This document shows positions 1 through 7,456 of a stretch of DNA of 64,000 nt, piece by piece. The translations under genes were made by a program, and so were the position numbers. This DNA comes from Gemmiger_A avium (GTDB taxonomy: Bacteria; Bacillota; Clostridia; Oscillospirales; Ruminococcaceae), in contig DXFE01000042.1 in the NCBI GenBank assembly GCA_019114585.1, positions 1 through 64,000 of the forward strand, read 5' to 3'. Below the pieces are notes generated by a model. It saw only the letters and a program-made list of their open reading frames with translations. It did no database searches and was not told the origin of the DNA. The stretch's first letter is position 1; the number at the start of each line of letters is the position of its first letter.

Positions 1-417
1 TATCCGGACGCGGAACCGCGGAGGCGGATGGCGGCTCTGCTGGCGGCCCGGCAGGAATTTTTCGACCGGGAACCGGCGCTGGGGCGGCTGTTTTTTGCCA
101 ATCTGTTTCAGCCGCCGGCCCATCTGGCCGCGCCGCTGCGGCTGGCCCGGCGGAAGTTTGACGATTTCTGGATTGCCCTGTACGCCGGAACGCTGGACCG
201 GCTGCCGCTGCGGCCGGGGGTAACCCGGGAAACGGCGCTGCAGTATTTTACCGCGGTGACCGAGATGTACAACCGGCTGTATCAGGACCGGGCGGGCGAC
301 ACCGGCGATCTGGGCGCGCTGATTGCCGACCACGAAGCCAAGCTGTCGCCGCTGCTGGATCTGATGCTGTACGGAGTGGCCGTTCAGGATCCGGCCGATA
401 TAGTAAAAGGAGAGTGA
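1..417 (+). CDS. TetR/AcrR-type transcriptional regulator, C-terminal part (5' end outside window)
   Basis: The frame is open from base 1 and runs to a TGA at 415-417, so the N-terminal HTH half lies upstream of the window. The visible 138 residues are alpha-helical, rich in Arg, Leu and Phe, and look like the ligand-binding/dimer half of a TetR family repressor. The stop lies 6 bases before the antiporter start and the antiporter SD overlaps the end of this gene, so the two are co-transcribed. The regulator may control that transporter. The family call rests on overall character and context only, because the diagnostic HTH is not visible. Confidence 0.6.
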   Translation, partial: YPDAEPRRRMAALLAARQEFFDREPALGRLFFANLFQPPAHLAAPLRLARRKFDDFWIALYAGTLDRLPLRPGVTRETALQYFTAVTEMYNRLYQDRAGDTGDLGALIADHEAKLSPLLDLMLYGVAVQDPADIVKGE

Positions 418-423
418 CCCCTC

Positions 424-1656
424 ATGCTGATTCTGCGATTTTTGCTGACCCTGGCGCTGGCCTGGTGCGCCGGGCAGCTGGTGTCCAAACTGAAACTGCC
501 CGCTATTCTGGGCTGGCTTATCGCCGGTATGGCGCTTGGCCCCCACGGGCTGGCCCTGATGAGCGACGCCGTGCTGGATGCCGGCTGGTACAATACCCTG
601 GTGCATCTGCTGGAGTGCGCGGTGGGCCTGATGATCGGCACCGAACTGGTGGGCAGCAAGCTGCGCCGTTCCGGCCGGTCGATCCTGATCACCACCCTCA
701 CCCAGTCCATGGGCACCTTTGCGGTGGTATCGCTGGTGTTCGGGCTGGTGTTTGCCTGGCAGGGGATTCCCGTCTATCTGGCCTTTGTGTTCGGCGGCAT
801 CGCCCTGGCCACTGCTCCAGCGCCCGCCCTCTCCATTGTGCGGGAGTTTGACACCCACGGCCCGGTGACCGATACCCTGCTGCCCATGGCCGCTCTGGAC
901 GACATTGTGGGCTGCGTGGTGTTCTTCTCGGTAATGGCGGCGGTCTCCGGCCATCTGGCACAGGGCAGCCTGCCGGTGTGGATCATCCCGCTGATTATTC
1001 TGCTGCCGCTGGCGCTGGGGGCCCTGGTGGGCTGGCCCGCCGGCCTGCTGCTGAAAAAGCCCCGGGGCCGCGGCGCCACCCTGGCGCTGGTGCTGGGCGG
1101 CATCCTCTGCACCGCGGCGCTGGGCATGGCGGCTTCCCGTCTGGTGCCCGGGCTGAACTTCATGCTCATGGGTATGGCGTTCTCGGCCGTGTTTGCCAAC
1201 CTGGTGGACGAGGAACGTCTGGACAGCATCATGCAGACCTTCCAGCCGGTGCTGGGTGTGGGCATGATCGTGGTGATCCTGAACCTGGGCGCCCCGCTGG
1301 ACTACCATCTGGTGCTGGGGGCCGGCGTCTTTACCGCCCTGTATATCCTGGCCCGGGCGGTGGGCAAGTACACCGGGGCCTATGTGGGGGCCCGGGCCAC
1401 CCATGCCCCCGCCACGGTGCGCCGGTATCTGGGCCTGACCCTGCTGCCCCATTCCGGGGTATCGCTGGTATTCACCGGCGTGGCGGTGTCGGTGCTGCAG
1501 GGCCCCGCGCCGGACTGCGCCCGCATCCTGCAGGGCACCATCGCGGCCGCTGCCGTGATCAACGAGCTGATCGCCGTGGTTGCCGCCCGGCAGGGCTTTG
1601 CCCTGGCGGGGGAACTGCACGCCCCCGCTTCCGTGCCGGACAGCACAACCGCATGA
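424..1656 (+). CDS. Cation:proton antiporter, CPA2/KefB-NapA type
   Basis: This 410-residue polytopic protein has about 12 hydrophobic segments and no cytoplasmic TrkA domain. It fits the membrane module of monovalent cation/H+ antiporters, which exchange Na+ or K+ for protons across the cytoplasmic membrane. Residues D159-D160 sit in a hydrophobic helix (ALDDIVG). In NapA-like members the paired Asp is the ion-binding motif of electrogenic exchangers. The start is ATG 424, preceded by AAAGGAG in the end of the TetR gene. Ion specificity cannot be read from the sequence. Co-transcription with a TetR-type regulator suggests it is inducible. Confidence 0.85.
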   Translation: MLILRFLLTLALAWCAGQLVSKLKLPAILGWLIAGMALGPHGLALMSDAVLDAGWYNTLVHLLECAVGLMIGTELVGSKLRRSGRSILITTLTQSMGTFAVVSLVFGLVFAWQGIPVYLAFVFGGIALATAPAPALSIVREFDTHGPVTDTLLPMAALDDIVGCVVFFSVMAAVSGHLAQGSLPVWIIPLIILLPLALGALVGWPAGLLLKKPRGRGATLALVLGGILCTAALGMAASRLVPGLNFMLMGMAFSAVFANLVDEERLDSIMQTFQPVLGVGMIVVILNLGAPLDYHLVLGAGVFTALYILARAVGKYTGAYVGARATHAPATVRRYLGLTLLPHSGVSLVFTGVAVSVLQGPAPDCARILQGTIAAAAVINELIAVVAARQGFALAGELHAPASVPDSTTA

Positions 1657-1692
1657 TTTTTCGTCCCGGTTGGTGAAGATTCGTTCACAATT

Positions 1693-1704
1693 GTATGGTA
1701 TCCT
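1693..1704 (+). promoter_or_regulatory. Possible extended -10 promoter for the GT8 gene
   Basis: TGTATGGTATCCT contains an extended -10 (TGG then TATCCT at 1699-1704) 58 bases before the GT8 start. No good -35 is visible, so it would depend on the extended element. Confidence 0.3.
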
Positions 1705-1761
1705 GTTTAACGGAATCAACCGCCGGGCCGCCGGTCCCGGCCCGTGAAAGGGAGCCGTGCC

Positions 1762-2553
1762 ATGAATCTGTTGTTTTCCATCACGCCATCCTTTGTGCCG
1801 CTGCTGGGCAGCTGCCTGCGCTCCATCCTGAAAAACGGCGGAGCAGACCGGTATACCGCCTATATCCTGCACTCCGGCCTGTCCCCTGCCGCCTGCCGTA
1901 CCCTGGAGGCGCAGTTTGGTCCCCGGCTGGAACTGCGGTTTCTGCCGGTGGACGAGCGTCTGTTTGACGGGTTCCCCGAATTCAAGCGGTATCCCCGGCA
2001 GATCTACTACCGGCTGGCCGCGCCGCTGCTGCTGCCGCCGGAGCTGGACCGCATCCTCTATCTGGATGTGGACACGGTGGTGATCAACCCGCTGGGCCCA
2101 CTGTACAATGCGTCCTTTGACGGGGCCTGTTTCATGGCCTGCACCAATACCCGGAAGCTGCTGACCCGGGTGAACCAGCTGCGTCTGGGCGCCGGGGAGG
2201 ACGTGCCCTATATCAACAGCGGGGTACTGATGATGGACCTGGCCGCGCTGCGCCGGGTCGTCTCCATGGAGCAGATCCGCCGGTACGCCAACGAGATGTA
2301 CGACCGGCTTGTGCTGCCGGATCAGGACATCCTGACCGCCCTGTACGGGGATCGGGTCAAGCTGCTGGACAGCCTGGTGTACAACCTGAGCGACCGCACC
2401 CTGCGGCTGTACAACGCCACCCCCGGCAACGAAAGGCGGGATCTGGACTGGGTGCGCCGCCACACGGTGATCGTGCACTATTTTGGCCGCAACAAGCCCT
2501 GGAAAGCCCATTACCACGGTGTGCTGGGCACATTTTACTACGAGTTTGCCTGA
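1762..2553 (+). CDS. Glycosyltransferase family 8 protein
   Basis: This 263-residue protein has the GT8 pattern. An N-terminal SITPSFVPLLGS strand is followed by a metal-binding D102-x-D104 in LYLDVDTVVINPL, a NSGVLMMDL segment, a DQDILTALYGD segment and a C-terminal VHYFGRNKPW His motif. GT8 enzymes are retaining transferases that use UDP-glucose or UDP-galactose, often for lipid-linked or wall polymer glycans. There is no signal peptide, so it should act in the cytoplasm. The ATG at 1762 was chosen over the upstream GTG at 1744 because AAAGGGAG lies 7 bases before it. It stands alone, with a terminator immediately downstream. Its acceptor is unknown. Confidence 0.85.
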   Translation: MNLLFSITPSFVPLLGSCLRSILKNGGADRYTAYILHSGLSPAACRTLEAQFGPRLELRFLPVDERLFDGFPEFKRYPRQIYYRLAAPLLLPPELDRILYLDVDTVVINPLGPLYNASFDGACFMACTNTRKLLTRVNQLRLGAGEDVPYINSGVLMMDLAALRRVVSMEQIRRYANEMYDRLVLPDQDILTALYGDRVKLLDSLVYNLSDRTLRLYNATPGNERRDLDWVRRHTVIVHYFGRNKPWKAHYHGVLGTFYYEFA

Positions 2554-2565
2554 TTTTTTCAGCAT

Positions 2566-2604
2566 AAAGGCCCGGCTGCGTCTCTGCGCAGCCGGGCCTT
2601 TTTC
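2566..2604 (+). terminator. Intrinsic terminator after the GT8 gene
   Basis: A perfect 15-bp stem (2566-2580 with 2587-2601) with a 6-base loop is followed by TTTC, 12 bases after the GT8 stop. Confidence 0.9.
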
Positions 2605-2624
2605 GTTCTATCTGCAAAGGGGCT

Positions 2625-2831
2625 TTATGCCCACTCTTCCCGCAGTTCCTGCATGGCCTCCCGGGTGGAGTCCGCCGAGAACAGAAACACGCCGCTGTGG
2701 CTGTATACCTCCACATGCCCCGCTACCTGCCGAATCACGCAATCCATACCGTACGCCGCCTTTCTTTTGCGCCAGGCGTCTGCCGCCCGGCTGTTTTCAG
2801 GTTTAGGAAAGGGTGTTCTCCCTCTTTCCAT
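2625..2831 (-). CDS. Small hypothetical protein, 68 residues
   Basis: This short - strand frame encodes a charged soluble protein with no recognised domain. The second half (DCVIRQVAGHVEVYSHSGVFLFSADST) looks like a small beta-sheet followed by an amphipathic helix ending REEWA. A TATACT-like -10 lies 7-12 bases upstream of the ATG and there is no clear SD, so translation may be leaderless or start at the internal Met28. It sits between a terminator and the CBS-domain gene, in the same orientation as the latter. The function is unknown and the start uncertain. Confidence 0.5.
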   Translation of the reverse strand: MERGRTPFPKPENSRAADAWRKRKAAYGMDCVIRQVAGHVEVYSHSGVFLFSADSTREAMQELREEWA

Positions 2832-2890
2832 CCTCAGTATAGCAAAAGCATAGTACGATAATCAGGACTATCAACCCAAACAGAAAGACA

Positions 2891-2913
2891 GCGGGCCGCC
2901 CGGGACGGCCCGC
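2891..2913 (-). terminator. Probable terminator after the CBS-domain gene
   Basis: An 8-bp GC stem (GCGGGCCG with CGGCCCGC, 7-base loop) lies 26 bases past the CBS gene stop. On the - strand it is followed by the T-rich stretch TGTCTTTCTG. Confidence 0.55.
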
Positions 2914-2938
2914 AAAACAACCACGAAAAACCCGAGGA

Positions 2939-3388
2939 TCAGGCCCGTACCTTTTCGCCCCGGGAAGCACGCACATCCCGGGAAGCGCCGCACACCCGGT
3001 CGTAGCAATACTGGATGATGCTGTTGCGCTTGACCAGGCCGATAAAGCTTTTCTTGTCGTCCACCACCGGCACAAAATTCTGGGTCATGGCGGCGGCCAC
3101 CAGTTCGTCCATGGTGGTGGTCACCGGAACCGGCAGATAGTCCCGCTTGCGGGGTACCGCCGATACCGGCACGTCCTCCGCCCGCTCACAGGACAGGTCC
3201 ATATGGTTTTTGATGTACCAGAGCAGATCGCCCTCGGTGATGGTGCCCGCGTACTCGCCCCGCCGGGTAAGCACCGGGATGGAGGAATACCGGTGGTACT
3301 CCATCTTCTCCAGGGTCTGGCGCAGGGTGAAGTCGTCATAGATGAAGGCCACATCCTGCTTGGGGGTAAGGAAGAACAACAGATTCAT
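2939..3388 (-). CDS. CBS-domain protein
   Basis: The 149-residue protein consists of a tandem CBS pair (Bateman module) and little else. CBS1 covers about residues 12-70 (YRYSSIPVLTRRGEYAGTITEGDLLW-type pattern) and CBS2 about residues 78-135 (NFVPVVDDKKSFIGLVKRNSII). Such modules bind adenine nucleotides, including ATP, AMP or c-di-AMP, and act as cytoplasmic energy or nucleotide sensors. The ATG at 3388 is preceded by GCGAGG. It is transcribed alone, divergently from the binding-lipoprotein gene. Stand-alone CBS proteins of this size are common in Firmicutes, but the partner protein cannot be inferred here. Confidence 0.85.
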   Translation of the reverse strand: MNLLFFLTPKQDVAFIYDDFTLRQTLEKMEYHRYSSIPVLTRRGEYAGTITEGDLLWYIKNHMDLSCERAEDVPVSAVPRKRDYLPVPVTTTMDELVAAAMTQNFVPVVDDKKSFIGLVKRNSIIQYCYDRVCGASRDVRASRGEKVRA

Positions 3389-3449
3389 ATCGATGCCTCG
3401 CTTATAGTAGGATTGAGGGTCGGTGATTTTGCAATCATTTTGTAATTTT

Positions 3450-3455
3450 ATTATA
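3450..3455 (-). promoter_or_regulatory. -10 element (TATAAT) for the CBS-domain gene
   Basis: TATAAT on the - strand lies 62-67 bases upstream of the CBS start, in an AT-rich intergenic stretch. No convincing -35 at 17 bp was found. Confidence 0.45.
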
Positions 3456-3572
3456 CCGCCTCTTTATGAAAAAGGTATGTCTAAATTCCGTTGATGATGA
3501 TTTTTTTGTACATTTGTTACGATGCGTCCCGCGGATGCCGGGCAGATGCCCAAAGGCCGCATTCCCGCCGCT

Positions 3573-3601
3573 TTTCAAAGCACGCCGGGCTGTGGTATAA
3601 T
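3573..3601 (+). promoter_or_regulatory. Promoter of the binding-lipoprotein/asp23/fakA unit
   Basis: TTTCAA (3573-3578) is separated by 17 bp from TATAAT (3596-3601), which carries a TGG extended element. Downstream, the leader has a hairpin of GGGAACGG and CCGTTCCC (3610-3629) and a second GC palindrome near 3637-3654. Neither has a T-tract. Confidence 0.7.
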
Positions 3602-3675
3602 AAAGAGCCGGGAACGGTGCGCCGTTCCCCCAGTTCTGCGGCCCGCGCGGGCCGCGCAAAAGGAAGTGAACACCC

Positions 3676-5217
3676 ATGCATTCTGTTCTCCGCCGCGCGC
3701 TGGCCCTGGCGGCCGGCGTCCTGCTGCTGGCGGGATGCGCTGCCGATTCCGCGCCGGACGGCAACGACGCCTCCTCTTCCGGCGGGATGGCCACCATCCA
3801 GGTGCCGGCCGGCGGCAGCACCTCCGACGGAGTGCTCTGCATCGGCTATACCGAGGCCGACGGATTCAACCCCTATCTGGTCAACTCCTCGCTGGTGGCC
3901 CAGAACGCCGGGCTGGTATTTGAAAATCTGGTAGAGATCACCCCCGAGATGGATCTGGAGTACCGCCTGGCCCAGAGCATTGTGAGCGCCGGCAATCAGG
4001 TGATCATCACCCCCCGGAGCGGCTGCACCTTTGCGGACGGTTCCCCCGTCACGGCCGAGGACCTGCTGGCCAGCCTGCAGGCGGCCCAGGCCAGCGCCAT
4101 GTACGGCGGGCGGTTTGCCAACGTGACCGGCATGCGGCTGCAAAACGATACGGTGGTGCTGGATCTGGCCGCGCCGGACAGCCTGTTTGCCTACCTGTGC
4201 GACATCCCGGTGATGAAAGCCGGGGAGACCGGCCTGTCCGCCCCCACCGCCAGCGGCCGCTACACCTACGGCGACGGGGCCGATCAGCTGGTGGCCAACC
4301 CGCGGGCGCCCTTCGGCGCGGGGGAAGGCCCTGCCGAGATCCGGCTGTGGCCGGTGTCCGGCTATGACGAGCTGGTCAGCAGCTTCTCCCAGGGTTCGGT
4401 GAACCTGTACGACGCCATCAGCGACAGTGACGCCGCCGGCAGCATGACCAGCCAGCAGAGTTTCTATCGCACCAATGAACTGATCTACCTGGGTGTGAAC
4501 AGCACCAGCGAAAAGCCCCTGCTGGCCACCGCCACCGGCCGGGTAGCCCTGAGCCGCATGACCGACCGGCGCAAGCTGGCCCAGGAGAGTTTTTATTCCC
4601 GCGCGTATCCCGCCACCGGCATTGTGAACAGCTTCTACCCCTGCGTGCGGGACGCGCAGGTGATCAGCGCCGACGCCGACACCGCCGAACTGCCCGCCCT
4701 GATGGCGGCGCTGGGCTACACGCTGGACCCGATGACCGGCTACTATGCCGACGCCTCCGGCGCCCGGCTGGAGGTGCAGCTGCTGGTGTACACCGGCAGC
4801 GTGTACAAGCGGTACGCGGCCAACCTGCTGCGCCAGCAGTGGGGCGAAGCAGGCGTGTATGTACAGATCGTGGAACAGGACAATTTTGACCAGTACAAGG
4901 AACAGGTGCTGAGCGGTCAATTTGAACTGTACATCGGGGAAGTAAAGTTGTATAATAATATGGATATAACGCCGTTTCTCACCGGTGGGGCCCTGAGCAT
5001 GGGCCTGGCCCAGAGTGAGGAGCTGCTGGCCGCCCGGGACGCATTCCGTCTGGACACGGCCGCCGCCGGCACTTTGGAACAGACCTTTGCGGATCTGATG
5101 CCCCTGGTGCCGCTGGTATGGCAGAACGGCACCGTGGTGTGCAGCCGGGACGTGACCGGCGTAAGCGCCTCGGTAAGCGGCGTGTTTTATTCCCTGGCAA
5201 ACCTTGCGGTCGCATAA
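3676..5217 (+). CDS. Solute-binding lipoprotein, family 5 (peptide/nickel ABC transporter type)
   Basis: The first 21 residues form a lipoprotein signal with lipobox LLAGC (lipidated C21), followed by a Ser/Asp/Gly-rich linker. The remaining ~470 residues match SBP family 5 (OppA/DppA-like): GYTEADGFNPYLVNSS, LVFENLVEITPEMDLEYRLAQS, a TFADGSPVTAEDLLASL segment, and a C-terminal lobe with RQQWGEAGVYVQI. It should sit on the outer face of the membrane and capture peptides or similar ligands for an ABC importer. No permease or ATPase gene is nearby. It is followed 34 bases later by asp23, with no terminator between. The start has an AGGAAG SD. Confidence 0.88.
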   Translation: MHSVLRRALALAAGVLLLAGCAADSAPDGNDASSSGGMATIQVPAGGSTSDGVLCIGYTEADGFNPYLVNSSLVAQNAGLVFENLVEITPEMDLEYRLAQSIVSAGNQVIITPRSGCTFADGSPVTAEDLLASLQAAQASAMYGGRFANVTGMRLQNDTVVLDLAAPDSLFAYLCDIPVMKAGETGLSAPTASGRYTYGDGADQLVANPRAPFGAGEGPAEIRLWPVSGYDELVSSFSQGSVNLYDAISDSDAAGSMTSQQSFYRTNELIYLGVNSTSEKPLLATATGRVALSRMTDRRKLAQESFYSRAYPATGIVNSFYPCVRDAQVISADADTAELPALMAALGYTLDPMTGYYADASGARLEVQLLVYTGSVYKRYAANLLRQQWGEAGVYVQIVEQDNFDQYKEQVLSGQFELYIGEVKLYNNMDITPFLTGGALSMGLAQSEELLAARDAFRLDTAAAGTLEQTFADLMPLVPLVWQNGTVVCSRDVTGVSASVSGVFYSLANLAVA

Positions 5218-5251
5218 GGCCGACGAATCTGCGTAAAGGAGCGATGACAAG

Positions 5252-5608
5252 ATGATCACCAGCTATACCCCTCAGGGCGCCGTGAGCATCACCGGCGAGT
5301 ACTTCAATCAGCTTGTGGCCGAGGTGGCCAAACGCTGCTACGGGGTGACCGCCATGGGCGACGACACCACGGCCCAGCAGCTCAAGGGCCTGGTGCTCGG
5401 CGGGACCCATGCCGAAAAGGGCGTGCACGTGGAGCAGCGGGACGGCCAGCTGGCCATTCAGCTGCGCATCAAGGTGAGCTATGGGCTCAACATCGCCACC
5501 ATCGTGCGGGCCATCACCCATAAGGTCAAGGATGAGGTGGAGCATGCCACCGGCCTGAAGGTCTGCCGCATCGACGTGCGGGTGGAGGACATCCTCTCCG
5601 CTGAATGA
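5252..5608 (+). CDS. Asp23/Gls24 family envelope stress protein
   Basis: This 118-residue protein matches the Asp23/Gls24 (DUF322, YloU) family across its length. It starts with the QGAVSITGEYFNQLVAEVA strand-helix, has a central VEQRDGQLAIQLRIKVSYGLNI sheet and ends with a CRIDVRVEDI strand. Family members form small membrane-proximal proteins linked to envelope stress, and the gene almost always precedes a fakA/yloV homologue, as it does here (72 bases apart). The SD AAAGGAG precedes ATG 5252. It is probably transcribed from the lipoprotein promoter, since no separate promoter is obvious. Confidence 0.92.
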   Translation: MITSYTPQGAVSITGEYFNQLVAEVAKRCYGVTAMGDDTTAQQLKGLVLGGTHAEKGVHVEQRDGQLAIQLRIKVSYGLNIATIVRAITHKVKDEVEHATGLKVCRIDVRVEDILSAE

Positions 5609-5680
5609 CCGTCCGCCCGTACCTACCCCGCCCGGCGGCCCGGGTTACAAGTGATAATCGTATTTGAGGTGTTTTGAATT

Positions 5681-7363
5681 ATGATTACTGGTAAGATCCT
5701 GCGCGACGCGATCCTTTCCGGCGCCAACAACATCGCCAACCAGCGCACCCGCGTGGACGAGCTGAACGTCTTCCCGGTGCCGGACGGCGACACCGGCACC
5801 AACATGAGCATGACCGTGGGGGCCGCCGTGCCCGAGCTGAACGCCCTGGATGACGACTGCACCGTGGCCGAGGCTTCCAAGGCTGCCGCCAGCGCCATGC
5901 TGCGCGGCGCCCGCGGCAACAGCGGCGTTATCACCAGCCTGCTGTTCCGCGGCTTCTCCAAGGCGCTGGACGGCAAGAAGACCGCCGATGCCGCCGACCT
6001 GACCGCCGCGCTGCAGAAGGGCGTGGAGGCTGCCTACAAGGCCGTGATGAAGCCCACCGAGGGCACCATGCTCACCGTGGCCCGGGTGGCCGGCGAACAG
6101 GCGGCTGCCAGCGGCCTGACCGACGTGAACGAGCTGTGGGACCGGGTCATGACCGCCGCGCAGGAAGCCCTGGACAACACCCCCAACCAGCTGCCGGTGC
6201 TGAAAAAGGCCGGCGTGGTAGACGCGGGCGGCCAGGGCCTGGTGATCATCTTTGCGGGCATGCAGCAGGTGTTCCACGGCGGTGAGATCGTTGCCGGCGC
6301 CGAAGCCCCCGCCAAGGCCGCGGGCAGCAATGCCGCCGGCAAGGGCGTGTTCACCGACGACCTGATGAAGGTGGAAGACATCAAGAACGGCTACTGCACC
6401 CAGTTCCTGGTGAACAAGAACGAGGGCTGCAGCACCGAGAAGCTGCGCGCTTTCCTGGAATCCAACGGCGACAGCGTGGTGGTGATCGAGGACGACGAGG
6501 TCATCAACTGCCATGTGCACACCGCTGACCCGGGCAAGATCCTGAGCCATGCGATCCAGTACGGGTATCTGACCGGCTTCAAGATCGAGAACATGCACGA
6601 GCAGTTCCTGGCCCGCCAGAAGCAGGGCAAGGGCCTGGAGAAGCAGAAGAAGGCCGAGGCGGCCCCCGCCAGCGAGTTCCCCTACGCGGCGGTTGACCCG
6701 GAGCGTGCCTACGGCTTTGTGGCCGTGGCCGCGGGCGAGGGCCTGCGGGCGGTGTTTGCCGACCTGGGCGTGGACGCCATCGTGTCCGGCGGCCAGACCA
6801 TGAACCCGGCCACCGAGGACATCGTGGCCGCGGTGCAGAGCGTGCCCGCCCAGACCGTATTTGTTCTGCCCAACAACAAGAACATCATCATGGCCGCCGA
6901 GATGGCCCAGAAGATCGCTGACCGGCGGATCGTGGTGCTGCCCACCCGCACCATTCCCCAGGGCATCACCGCCATGCTGAACTTTGACCCCGACGCCACC
7001 GTGGATGCCAACACCATCAACATGATGCAGGCGGCCGACAAGGTGAGCACCGGTCTTGTGACCTTTGCCGCCCGCGACAGCGAGTTTGACGGCAAGAAGA
7101 TCAAGAAGGGCGAGATCATGGCCCTGGAGAACGGCAAGATCGTGAACACCGGCAGCGACATCACCAAGATCACCTACCGTCTGGCCCGCAGCATGGCCAA
7201 GCGGGACACCAGCTTCATCACCGTGATCAGCGGCTGCGATGTGAGCGAGGAAGAGGCCGAGCGCACCACCGAGCTGGTACGCGCCAAGGTAGGCGGCGAC
7301 ATTGAGGTCACCCACATCAGCGGCGGCCAGCCGGTCTACTACTATATGATCAGCGTGGAATAA
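5681..7363 (+). CDS. fakA: DAK2 domain fatty acid kinase FakA-like protein (YloV)
   Basis: The 560-residue protein has the FakA layout. An N-terminal DhaL/DAK2 kinase domain (about 1-200) contains VPDGDTGTNMSMT, with the Asp residues that bind Mg-ATP, and GARGNSGVITSLLFRG. A central dimerisation region and a C-terminal DegV-like domain follow (about 310-560, FVLPNNKNIIMAAEMAQ and ISGGQPVYYY). FakA phosphorylates FakB-bound fatty acids so that exogenous fatty acids can enter phospholipid synthesis. The FakB partner is not in this window. The neighbours asp23 and recG match the usual Firmicute order. A strong terminator follows the stop. Confidence 0.9.
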   Translation: MITGKILRDAILSGANNIANQRTRVDELNVFPVPDGDTGTNMSMTVGAAVPELNALDDDCTVAEASKAAASAMLRGARGNSGVITSLLFRGFSKALDGKKTADAADLTAALQKGVEAAYKAVMKPTEGTMLTVARVAGEQAAASGLTDVNELWDRVMTAAQEALDNTPNQLPVLKKAGVVDAGGQGLVIIFAGMQQVFHGGEIVAGAEAPAKAAGSNAAGKGVFTDDLMKVEDIKNGYCTQFLVNKNEGCSTEKLRAFLESNGDSVVVIEDDEVINCHVHTADPGKILSHAIQYGYLTGFKIENMHEQFLARQKQGKGLEKQKKAEAAPASEFPYAAVDPERAYGFVAVAAGEGLRAVFADLGVDAIVSGGQTMNPATEDIVAAVQSVPAQTVFVLPNNKNIIMAAEMAQKIADRRIVVLPTRTIPQGITAMLNFDPDATVDANTINMMQAADKVSTGLVTFAARDSEFDGKKIKKGEIMALENGKIVNTGSDITKITYRLARSMAKRDTSFITVISGCDVSEEEAERTTELVRAKVGGDIEVTHISGGQPVYYYMISVE

Positions 7364-7385
7364 GGCGGAAAGCCGGATTCCTGCC

Positions 7386-7419
7386 GCGCGGGAGAGGGGT
7401 TTCCTCTCCCGCGCCTTTT
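7386..7419 (+). terminator. Intrinsic terminator between fakA and recG
   Basis: A 12-bp perfect stem (7386-7397 with 7403-7414), loop GGTTT, is followed by CTTTTGCTTTT. It lies 22 bases past the fakA stop and 38 bases before recG. Confidence 0.9.
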
Positions 7420-7456
7420 GCTTTTGCACGAATTTTCCCGAAAGGAGGCACAGGCC

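Noticed and set aside
3610..3629. Terminator in the leader of the binding lipoprotein
   Set aside because: The hairpin GGGAACGG/CCGTTCCC has no T-run after it.
3517..5259. 580-residue - strand frame opposite the binding lipoprotein
   Set aside because: Low-complexity shadow of a clear lipoprotein gene, with no motif.
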